Assembly (NCBI RefSeq): GCF_019097595.1
Contig: NC_080734.1
Span: 7,247,392 to 7,311,391 of the forward strand
Direction of reading: 5' to 3'
Source of the DNA: Hemibagrus wyckioides
Lineage: Eukaryota > Chordata > Actinopteri > Siluriformes > Bagridae
Length of the DNA: 64,000 bases
Below are positions 55,151-64,000 of this stretch, one piece after another. How positions within the stretch are numbered: position 1 is the stretch's first letter; the number at the start of each line of letters is the position of its first letter. The notes below the pieces were generated by a model. That model saw only the letters and a program-made list of their open reading frames with translations. It did no database searches and had not been told where the DNA came from. Position numbers and translations under genes: made by a program.

Positions 55151-55554
55151 ATGAAATGCTGTGTTAGTTGTTAGATGTTTGATGGAACTTGATGCAGGAT
55201 CATGTGTAAGAAGCAGGCCGCCATGACCCTAGACCACCACCAGAGGGAGACAGGGAGACAGCTCAGACACTCAGGCTTACACTCATATAGATATATATAT
55301 ATATATATATATATCTTATTCTTCAAGAGGAGTTGATTAGTTTTCTATAGCATCAGTGCTGTTTGTCATTCAAATGCTTAAAATGGGGTGGTTTAACCCC
55401 CAAATGTCCAGCATGCTGTGGAGCATCTTATTCCACTTGTTCCAAAATTGAATTAATTCGTAAATGACGAATCATATTTTAATGTTTATAGTAAGATATA
55501 ATGTTGGGGAATAGACAAGAGACAGGTTTATAATATATGTGTATAATAATCAGG

Positions 55555-56740
55555 TGCCAATCACTTCCATGGCCACAGGTGTATAAAATCAAGCACCTAG
55601 GCATGTAGACTGTTTTTACAAACATTTGTGAAAGAATGGGTCACTCTCAGGAGTTCAGTGAATTCCAGCGTGGAACTGTGATAGGATGCCACCTGTGCAA
55701 CAAATCCAGTCGTGAAATTTCCTCGCTCCTAAATATTCCACAGTCAACTGTCAGCTGTATTATAAGAACGTGGAAGTGTTTGGGAACGACAGCAACTCAG
55801 CCACGAAGTGGTAGGCCATGTAAACTGACGGAGCGGGGTCAGCGGATGCTGAGGCGCATAGTGCGAAGAGGTCGCCAACTTTCTGCAGAGTCAATCGCTA
55901 CAGACCTCCAAACTTCATGTGGCCTTCAGATGAGCTCAAGAACAGTGCGCAGAGAGCTTCATGGAATGGGTTTCCATGGCCGAGCAGCTGCATCCAAGCC
56001 ATACATCACCAAGTGCAATGCAAAGCGTCGGATGCAGTGGCAATCTGATGGACGAGTCTGGGTTTGGCGGTTGCCAGGAGAACGGTACTTGTCTGACTGC
56101 ATTGTGCCAAGTGTAAAGTTTGGTGGAGGGGGATTATGGTGCGGGGTTGTTTTTCAGGAGCTGGGCTTGGCTCCTTAGTTCCAGTGAAAGGAACTCTGAA
56201 TGCTTCAGCATACCAAGACATTTTGGACAATTCCATGCTCCCAACTTTGTGGACACAGTTTGGAGCTGGCCCCTTCCTCTTCCAACATGACTGTGCACCA
56301 GTGCACAAAGCAAGGTCCATAAAGACATGGATGACAGAGTCTGGTGTGGATGAACTTGACTGGCCTGCACAGAGTCCTGACCTCAACCCGATAGAACACC
56401 TTTGGGATGAATTAGAGCGGAGACTGAGAGCCAGGCCTTCTCGTCCAACATCAGTGTGTGACCTCACAAATGCGCTTCTGGAAGAATGGTCAAAAATTCC
56501 CATAAACACACTCCTAAACCTTGTAGACAGCCTTCCCAGAAGAGTTGAAGCTGTTATAGCTGCAAAGGGTGGACCGACGTCATATTGAACCCTATGGATT
56601 AGGGTTCAAAGGACATTAGTGTGTATTTCGGCCGCCTTCAGCATTGTTTTACAATGTAGAAAGAAATAAACATCAGGAAAGACCATGGAATTAGAAGGTG
56701 TGTCCAAACTTTTGACTGGTAGTGTATGTATACAAAAAAA
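55555..56740 (+). pseudogene. Tc1-like transposase with internal deletion and frameshift
   Basis: ATG at 55636 opens the same DNA-binding half as in the copy at 18447 (EFQRGTVIGCHL, GRPCKL). Then RMQW jumps to QSDGRVWVWRLPGE, deleting the segment with the first catalytic Asp that the other copy keeps. The frame changes around 56140-56165, and the rest continues in the overlapping frame 56136-56588: LWTQFGAGPFLFQHDCAPVH with the second Asp, SPDLNPIEHLWDELERR with the final acidic residue, and SLPRRVEAVIAAKGGPTSY. The right end is acttttgactggtagtgta near 56725. Confidence 0.85.
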
Positions 56741-56744
56741 GATG

Positions 56745-57080
56745 TCTTCATTTCTTGTGTTCACTATTAATGTTGTGTGTGAATAAAATGTAAATAATGT
56801 GAAACATGATTTCCTCTGTTAAATAAACTTTTATTTTAAACTCACTGCTGTACCTGAAAATGTAAAATAAACTTGTTGCACAGGACATATGTCAGAGACA
56901 CATCCACCAAACCGCAGGGGTTTAGAATAGAAAAAAAATCAAAAAGCTTTTATAAACTCTGTGTGTTAAATCACTATTTAATGATATCAATTGCAGATAG
57001 ACAGCAGCAACATTAATATGTAATTATATGAAAATTTACTTCATTTACTTCAAAAAATAAAAATAATCCACGTAAAAATA
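56745..57080. other. Short intergenic DNA, no gene seen
   Basis: AT-rich, with no coding similarity. It borders the left arm of the inverted repeat. Confidence 0.5.
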
Positions 57081-57315
57081 AATAAAACACGTGAATCACA
57101 AGGATGCTAGGAGTTTGTTCTTTCCAGCATGATAGTGTTTGTTTGTTATTCCAAAAATTATGCGTAGAGTTTTATGCAGATTAGGGGGCGGGATAAAAGT
57201 CCCTATTGGTCCACTGATTCTCAACCTACTGCCCTTCTCTAGCCAATCAGTAAAATGACGTCACTGACGCGCGACTCTGCCGGTTAGTGTTTGAACCTGT
57301 CTTAAGCAAGTGAGA
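57081..57315 (+). repeat. Left arm of a 220-235 bp inverted repeat with promoter-like motifs
   Basis: An almost full-length inverted copy lies at 58817-59037, 1.5 kb away. The arm contains a GC box (gggggcggga), a TATA-like gataaaag, inverted and direct CCAAT boxes (attggtcc, gccaatcag), a perfect CRE TGACGTCA at 57256-57263, and CpGs (tgacgcgcgac). It ends gcaagtgaga, immediately before an ATG at 57318. Confidence 0.75.
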
Positions 57316-57317
57316 AG

Positions 57318-57625
57318 ATGGGCGATTCCACACAGCTACATGTAATCGATATCAATGTATAGGTTAGTTAGATGCCTTAATTGTTCAAGGAATCAGTTGT
57401 AATATGGATCTTAAATGTTCCAGTTGTTTTGTGCAGGTGTGGAGGACATGGTGCTTTCTTTCTAGAGGAGCAGAATACTGGGGTTGTGCTTACAGAGACT
57501 GAGTGGATGCTGTGACCACAGGCACAGTTTAGGACACACACTGACCCAAACTCCCCATCCTGAGACTTTGGAGGATATCTGTATTTATTAGTTTTAAACT
57601 ATGTGCAGCAAACTGTGGAATAAAT
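57318..57625 (+). ncRNA. Possible short spliced transcript driven by the left arm (speculative)
   Basis: Downstream of the CRE/CCAAT arm, the ATG at 57318 opens only 14 codons (MGDSTQLHVIDINV). A donor-like AG|GTTAGT at about 57361, an acceptor ttttgtgcag at 57427-57436, and an AATAAA at about 57620 could define a two-exon polyadenylated RNA with no sizeable open frame. This rests on motifs alone. Confidence 0.25.
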
Positions 57626-58377
57626 GTTTTAATTACATTTATAGCATCACTTTGCAATGCATTTAACCCTAAATCCTTCTGCACCTTTTGTGGTTGCATG
57701 CAACTCCATAATGATGTTGATCTGTCTCTAGCACACAGACAGAAATAAAGAGTCTAGAAAAAAATTCTAATTTAAAAGACTTATTTTGAGTTTGACTCTG
57801 ACAAGAAGCCATTGTTATAATATGAATAAACAGCTCTCTCTCTCTGGCTTTAATATAAAACAGTAACACTCACTGCTTTAATAAAACTTTATTTTATTTA
57901 TTTCTTTTTTCAACACAGGACAGAACTAGCAGTAACAGCATTCGACACAGAATTAAAACAATAAAACTACTGCAATGGGCAGAAACAGAAGTGCAGAGTC
58001 AAATACTTTAAAAATATTATACAAATAAACAACTGTATTTTATATATCAAACAATTACATCTTGTATAAGCAAGAACACTGCTGTAATGACCGGAACATT
58101 TAGACTAAAGCTTTTGTTATCTTTCATGGTTTCTGGAACAGTGTTTATTCTACTTTTTCCACAGGCAGGCTGCCTCCTGAAAATATCGGGGAAAGAGCCA
58201 AAAATGTGATAAAGAGAAATGCAGCAGACTTTCATAAACTCACATAAAACTGAATATCTAGCTTTTATTAACGGTCATCTTGAAAACATTGCATGGGGAA
58301 TCTATGCTTCATTACAGCACCAGCATGGACTTGGCCATTTCCTTATCAGTGCATGTGTCCGTCTCTGATCCTGCAGC

Positions 58378-58505
58378 CCCTGACCCTGTGTCTGACTGAC
58401 CTGAGCCTGTATCTGAGCCTGTATCTGACTGACCTGAGCCTGTATCTGACTGACCTGAGCCTGCATCTGAGCCTGTATCTGAGCCTGTATCTGACTGACC
58501 TGAGC
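58378..58505 (-). repeat. 12/21-bp tandem repeat giving a Gln-rich frame on the minus strand
   Basis: Alternating units ctgagcctgtat (12) and ctgactgacctgagcctgta plus t (21). On the minus strand a frame is open across the array (58302-58571) and would read repeats of QAQVSQIQAQ. No splice sites or homology support it as a real protein. It lies inside the inverted repeat. Confidence 0.7.
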
Positions 58506-58816
58506 CTGTGGACGCAGTGATACAGGACTCTGGTTAAGAGTCTGGGTTAATACAGAGATAAGAGTAAACACAAAGTGAAGGACATTACTTTAAAGCTCTA
58601 CATTTCATCATGATGAAACTGAACACATGAGCTTAGTGCTGCTAGTGCACTACTCTACTGTTTGAGCAACAATAATGTTATGCTATGATGCTAATGATTG
58701 TACAATGATACACTTGTCCAGTTCATTAAAATACTCTTTAGCATAATAACAGGAGGTTTGACTCGATACTACAATAGACACACATTTAAGAAGCTTTAAA
58801 CGTATTAATTAAATCA

Positions 58817-59037
58817 TCTCACTTGCTTAAGACAGGTTCAAACTCTAACCGGCAGAGTCGCGCGTCAGTAACGTCACTCGGCTAGAGAAGGGCAGTAGGT
58901 TGAAAAGCAGTGGACCAATGGGGACTTTTATCCCGCCCCCTAATCTGCATAAAACTCTATGCATAATTTTTGGAATAACAAACACTAGCATGCTGGAAAG
59001 AGCAAACTAACATCCTTGGGATTCACGTGTTTTATTA
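58817..59037 (-). repeat. Right arm of the inverted repeat
   Basis: Reverse-complement match to 57081-57315, from tctcacttgcttaagacagg to gattcacgtgttttatt. It keeps the GC box, TATA-like and inverted CCAAT elements but has a broken CRE (taacgtcac) and lacks the 8 bases carrying the direct CCAAT box. Confidence 0.75.
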
Positions 59038-59039
59038 TT

Positions 59040-60200
59040 TTTTTTACGAGCACGATTTTTATGAGTACCATATTTTTTACGAGTACGATTTATTTCACGA
59101 ATATGAAATAGTTTATGGCTTGACGCCATAAAAATGCGCGGTTTAAAGTGAACTCGTGTTCATGCTGCAAAGAATGATCTGATCTACATTAAATATTTAG
59201 CTAGCAGTCTAGAAGTTGCCTAGCAACAACAGTGGATATTAACGTTAGCTCAGACACCGCTAGGCTAACATTAACAGGTGTAGACAGTAAATATGATCAT
59301 CCTGACCTGAGCTAATTTACTGAATCAACCAACTCACATCTCCTTTCTTTCTTTTCCTGCATGTTGACATTAAAGTCATCTGTTTGCTGCTTCTGGTGTT
59401 TTGCAACGAGCTTTTTCAGTGAGCTAGTTTTACAGTGTGCACGTGGCGCTCCTGGACGCGGACGCGCGCATCGACACAGGCAGACTCTCTGTGTCCTGCT
59501 CGGTCCTGCTCCTCCGTGGCGATGATAAAATACCATAAACCAATCTGAAAACTGGTGGGGACATAGACGGGATTTTGAAAAGTGGGATTTTGAGAAGTCC
59601 CAATGGAGATTACGCCCCTGTATGAATCAGATTCTGCCAGTGTATCTACCGTTAGCACCGGGAGCTGTGTTTCTGATGATTTGAATAGAGAAGCGAGTAA
59701 CTGGATCTAAGGAGAAATGTTTCTCTGCAGCATGCTATAAGTCTAGACCCTGGCTTGACCAATCCATCAAAAATGATGCCTGCTTTGGTTTCCCATGTAG
59801 GGTTTTAATCCTGCATATGCCATGAGAAAGACGGTGCATTTGTCCGAGAGGAGTTACTAACCGGACAGCGACACTAGCACGAGACCGTGAGCTGCAAAAG
59901 CACGTGGGCACGACATCTAGCAAGAGTTTGCCAAAACACGCCGGAGATTTACGATCTGATCAAATATATTAGTTCAGAAAGCTCATGCACTGATTGGGTG
60001 TACTTCTGTCATTGTTGCCGTTTGTAGTTTGTACATTTAGACTTCACAACCTTTAGCTCTGATCAGTTTTTAATAGCAGCGATTATATTAGTGTGTAGTT
60101 AGGAGTTTATTCACTGCTATTGCAGGTATTATTTACCAGGTGTCTTGCAGTCTATAAGAAGTCTACGACTTAACCAGTAAGCTACTACATCCTTAGAAGT
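59040..60200. other. CpG-containing intergenic DNA
   Basis: Holds the hAT remnant and scattered CpGs, and no other recognisable exon. Open frames at 59312-59658 on the minus strand have no family resemblance I can identify. Confidence 0.45.
59716..59905 (+). pseudogene. Remnant of a hAT-type (TTF zinc finger) transposase
   Basis: The frame from 59733 reads CYKSRPWLDQSIKNDACFGF then PCR, matching the TTF-type zinc-finger signature (RPWL, S-KKDA-FC-PCR) of hAT/ZMYM1-like transposase genes. The frame soon closes, and no later catalytic region is present. Confidence 0.45.
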
Positions 60201-60204
60201 GCAG

Positions 60205-60387
60205 ATTTTGGTACGTCACTGCTGAGCTAATAATGGAATTACGTCACTGGGGTCACGAGTCAGAATTCGAATAGTGACGGGACTGCTGAAGATTTGATCA
60301 TTTCTACTTTGGCGACTTGACGGTTCACACTTTCAGCACTTTTAGACTGAAGCAAGAGACGGTTTTTTGGAGTCTTTAAACTGACAG
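60205..60387 (+). promoter_or_regulatory. Promoter and noncoding first exon of the Sec16-PIM gene
   Basis: Two CRE-like half sites (ACGTCACTG at 60213-60221 and 60241-60249) precede a likely untranslated exon ending at 60387 (actgacag|gtgtgt). The next exon starts at 60877 after tttgcag. The start site is a guess. Confidence 0.45.
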
Positions 60388-60889
60388 GTGTGTAAAACTC
60401 TAATTTAATGATCTAAATGAAAACAATATCAGATGGGGTTCAGTGAAGGAAAAGAAATTGTTGTCCTGCCATCATTCAAAAACTCGCACTAACTATCTGT
60501 TTACGTTTCTCCTCCATGATTTACTGTTAGAGTCAAATGTCTGCGGTGTAACTGTACTTTACACCAGTTTGGAAAAGCTGAGACTTTCTCACATTCCTGC
60601 AAATGAAAAGTGAATCTAAGAATAAAAATCACTTTCCGTTTATTAAAAATAACTTCGAATAGCAGTGGTGGCCGGTCAATACGGGGTGCTGGACATGGAA
60701 GCGTTATATAAACTTAAATCTATAAGCAGAAGTAGTTTGGATAAAGGATAAATGTTCCTAATAATATGACAGGAGTAGCTCTACACCACCTTCATTTTGT
60801 CAAAGTAGCTCACAGCAGAAAACAGGTTGGAGAGCCCTGCTCTATAAAGTTCTACTGTTTTTGTGTAGATTTGCAGAAGTACAGTGAAG

Positions 60890-63800
60890 ATGATGGCAAC
60901 AAAGGTGATGAGAAAACGTGTTGGAGTTTTGGTGCCTCATCCTGTAGAAGAGGAAGATGAAAGTTGTTCATGCAGTGAAGGTAAAACACACTGAACATCC
61001 TGAGCTCCACAACCTCACTGTCCTTTTAGCTCCTTCCAGTCATGATCACAACATTTCTTCCTCTTCTTCTCCCTCTCTTTAACTCCAGGGAATGCCAAGG
61101 TCCTGCAGCATGAAGAGAAATATGTGTCTGATGGAGAGATGTTAACATTTCCTGGTCCTCTGATGAGGTGAGACGCTCTTTCTCCTCTCACACACTCAGG
61201 GTTTCAGCAGTAATGTTCTGAAGCAGATCATCAGGAGGTTACAGTGTGTGTGTGTGTGTGTTATAGGGCTAATCTGCAGAAGGACAAGCTGATGAAGTTT
61301 ATCCAGCAGAAATATCAGGAGTGTTTGCTTCACCTGGATGATCCTGAGCAACAGTATTCCTATTTCTTTTGGACCATTATGGAACGTTTTCTTAAGAAAA
61401 ATGGAGTAAGTGCTGGACTTCATTCTGTGAGAGTTCCTCTAAAATCAGATACTTAAGAAATGTTGATGCTGGGAGCAAAGTGTCCCGCTTTGAACAAAAA
61501 CAATTAAAGAATTCAAAAAAAGAATATTTTTGATAAAAATGATAAGTGGCTGAGTGAATAAACCGGTGTTCAGTGAGACGTGAAGTTAAAGAGATGTTTC
61601 TTTTCCAGAGAGTAATGATGGCTGAAATCACCGCACTGCTCTTCAAGGGCTACGGCCTTCTGAGCCAAAAGGTGAGTGTATCAGTGTCACTGCCTTCTGT
61701 CTGTACTGTGTATTGCATTGGTCAGAATCACGTGGACTAACATGAACCTTTCTGGTCCAGGTGCGACGTGTGGAGCACAATGGGACCTGGTGTCTTCATC
61801 TGGCACGGCTTTTATGCTCCACTGCACCAGGAGATCAGCGAAGAGAAGCCATAATAAAAATGGGAGACAAGTACGGTAAGGATACGCTGCACAGGAACAG
61901 TTAACGTGATTAACATGAATGCTGGTCTTGCCGGTCACTTTATTAGGAACACATAACATAAGAATGGAGGAAGATGTCAGTGAGCTCAGTGACTGTAACC
62001 ATGTCGATGGTTGCAGTGTTTCTGAAACATCATTGGCTGATTGGAGGACTGCATGAATGTGCAGGTGTTCCTAATAAAGTGTACGGTGAGTGTTTATTCT
62101 GAACTCTGGGCTGGTTTATGGAAGTCGATACTCATGTGCATGTTTGGTTTCTCATTGTCAGAAAACAGAGGATGGACCTATGCAGCACACATCTGCTATG
62201 TGGTGGCGCAAGTGGACCTGGGATCACGGCCCAGATTTTCACTGATTGGATGCAGCAGGTATTTGGTGTTGGTGTGTGTTTGTGTGTGTGGGTGTGTGTG
62301 TTTCATTATTTGACATGTATTTCTTTTTGCACCAGTTTGCCAGAAAAGAAATCAGCCATGAGAGAGGCGATGGAGAGAACTGAGGTCTACGAATACCTGC
62401 TGTCTCTTACCTCAGGGTTCAGCCAGGAGCACTTCCAGGTCAGAATTTTTCTTCTACTCTTTTTCACAACAAATTGAAGCAGGTACCATCGTATTGACAA
62501 GGAACATTTCTGTATGTTTCTTAGGAACTCAAGTGCATTCACGCCAGCAAGCTAGCTGAGGTTGGACTTGATGCTGTGGCGCTGGACTACTACGAGATCA
62601 TCACTACAACGATCCTCAGTTTCCCTGATCGCATCCAGAGCACTGTGGTGGAATTGCTTATATCGGTAAATGAGATGATCTGTGTTTGTGAAATGGCTCT
62701 TGGGCCTGAAATGTAAAGTCTTCATCACTATTTTCCTTTCCTTGTTAGCTCTCTGAGAAGCTGCTTCAAAGGATGGAAGCAGAAGAACCCAAGTGGCTGA
62801 TGAAACTTCGCCAGCTGCTGCCAGATAATACAGACCATTGTAGCCCTTCTGATAAACAGAATGGGTCCGGCTCTAAATCTGAGAGAAATCTGGTGTTCGA
62901 CTCTTCAGTTCACAGTACGTTACAATCCTCACAGACTATTGTTAACATTTCTAAATCACTTAGCAAGGTGTCTACACTGCCGAGTAGCTAGTGAAGGATT
63001 CGTATCATTTTCTATTCAGACTCTTATACTTACTCCAGATGCTCATATTCAGAGCAACATAGAGACAGGATGCAATACTAATTGAATTACTGTGTGTGTG
63101 TGTGTAACAGGTGAGTTTGATTCACGGTACACCGTTGGAGAGCTGCTAGGGGAAGGAAGCTACGGCTCAGTCTACGCTGGAGTCCGTAAGGCAGATAAAC
63201 TTCCGGTAATTAAGCTGTTATTACTGTAAAAAACCCAAACACCAAATACTAGTATACAGGATTTAAATACTAACTGGTTAGAGGGGGACTTTGTAGCTTA
63301 ACACATACCAGGGATGTAGGATTCACATGTAAATGTGTGTAAATGGACTAATTAACTTCTTTATTATAATGAAGGCTTGTAGAACTGATTCATTCTTTTG
63401 TGTCCATGTGAACAGGTCGCCATCAAAGTGTTGGCCAGAAATCCCGATGATAAACTATTCACCATCGTAAGTAAACTTCCTTCTGAGATTCTGCAGAAAA
63501 GCAATAAGGTGTAAATGACAATCAGTTTATAGAGCAGATCTACAAGAAAGTGATGTGTCTATCAGCTGGTTCCTGCTAACAGCATCACAAAAAAACTCAG
63601 CTCTTAATCACGTCTCAGATTCCGATTTTATTACCTTTCATTCATAATAGATATCTGAAGACTGCTAGAGTCTAGTCAGTGCAACTCCAATCCTTCACTC
63701 TACTATCTCTGCTTACTACACTTCAGACATGTTCCTCTTTCCGTGCTAACTCCTGTGTGTGTGTGATTTTAGCCTGGAGAGACACTCAAGCTCCCTCAAG

Positions 63801-64000
63801 AGGTGGCTTTAATAAAGATGGCATCTGAGGCTCCTCGCTGTGAGAGCGTGGTGGAGCTGCTGGAGTGGTTCAAGACGTCCCATAACTACATCTTAGTGCT
63901 GGAGCGACCCGTCCCCTGCATGGACCTCTGTCATTATATTGAGCATTACAAACGACTGCCTGAACCAGTGGCTCGGAAGGTCATGTGGCAGTTGGTTCAG
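60890..64000 (+). CDS. Sec16-like ACE1 domain fused to a PIM-type serine/threonine kinase (3' truncated by window edge)
   Basis: Twelve coding exons in continuous phase: 60890-60980, 61089-61167, 61267-61405, 61609-61671, 61761-61875, 62162-62258, 62336-62438, 62525-62665, 62749-62914, 63111-63205, 63416-63466, 63773-64000+; 456 codons so far. Residues about 45-315 align end to end with the Sec16 ACE1 region, which binds Sec13 at COPII ER exit sites: FPGPLMRANLQKDKLMKFIQQK, LLFKGYGLL, WCLHLARLL, then GWTYAAHICYVVAQ, FSLIGCSS, REAMERTEVYEY, SKLAEVGLDAVALDYYEII, PKWLMKLRQLL. About 100 residues of the middle helices are missing. After a polar linker (SDKQNGSGSKSERN) the kinase begins at about 332: P-loop GEGSYGSV, VAIK catalytic Lys, LPQEVALIK (helix C Glu), and the PIM-specific LERPVPCMDL hinge. 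The kinase exon has no ATG of its own. Loop residues HRD/DFG lie beyond the edge. Confidence 0.85.
61936..62081. mobile_element. MITE with perfect 17-bp terminal inverted repeats, intron 5 of the Sec16-PIM gene
   Basis: CACTTTATTAGGAACAC at 61936-61952 and its exact reverse complement at 62065-62081 bound a 146-bp noncoding element. The termini are of a Tc1-like type. Perfect ends suggest a fairly recent insertion. Confidence 0.75.

Noticed and set aside
56006..56509. 167-codon minus-strand frame
   Set aside because: Antisense of the Tc1-like transposase pseudogene.
59312..59658. Minus-strand frames of 74 and 80 codons
   Set aside because: Overlap each other in different frames, no recognisable similarity, no splice context.
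60766..60960. 64-codon frame over the first coding exon of the fusion gene
   Set aside because: Out of frame with the following exons; the ATG at 60890 gives continuous phase.

Overview
The window is vertebrate nuclear DNA, almost certainly from a ray-finned fish. The genes have many short GT-AG introns, the protein-coding exons match known vertebrate families, and the intergenic DNA is packed with Tc1-like transposon relics, short tRNA-derived SINEs, a broken Ty3/gypsy element and microsatellites. The repeat families made me think of a catfish-like teleost, but that is only an impression. Exon boundaries below were found by eye from splice sites and reading-frame continuity.

Layout. (1) 0.4-8 kb: esco2, minus strand, ten coding exons, 625 codons. 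(2) 8.5-12.7 kb: ccdc25, plus strand, nine exons, 207 codons, divergent from esco2 across a CpG-rich shared promoter. (3) 13.3-14.7 kb: SINE, Tc1 relics and a compound microsatellite. (4) 15.1-17.9 kb: a three-exon, 210-codon gene of a family I cannot name, with a textbook interferon-response element just upstream. (5) 18.4-41 kb: no host gene found; Tc1 relics, a gypsy remnant inside what looks like a Tc1 relic, SINEs, a foldback repeat and long non-repetitive stretches. (6) 41-50.4 kb: scara3, minus strand, seven coding exons, 582 codons. (7) 50.9-60.2 kb: Tc1 relics, a long GATA microsatellite, and a 220-235 bp inverted repeat whose arms look like promoters. (8) 60.3 kb to the right edge: a plus-strand gene whose exons encode a Sec16-type ACE1 domain followed in frame by a PIM-type protein kinase; it runs off the window.

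The esco2-ccdc25-scara3 block has the same order and relative orientation as I recall for human chromosome 8p21 (ESCO2, CCDC25, SCARA3). The ISRE-linked gene is inserted between ccdc25 and scara3. Beyond scara3, where human has CLU, the window instead holds the transposon-rich segment and the Sec16-PIM gene. The three conserved genes do not form a pathway: ESCO2 acetylates cohesin, CCDC25 is a small NFACT-R/coiled-coil protein, and SCARA3 is a membrane collagen-like stress-response protein.

The most unusual content is the Sec16-PIM fusion. Second is the putative interferon-driven gene. Third is the inverted promoter-like repeat.
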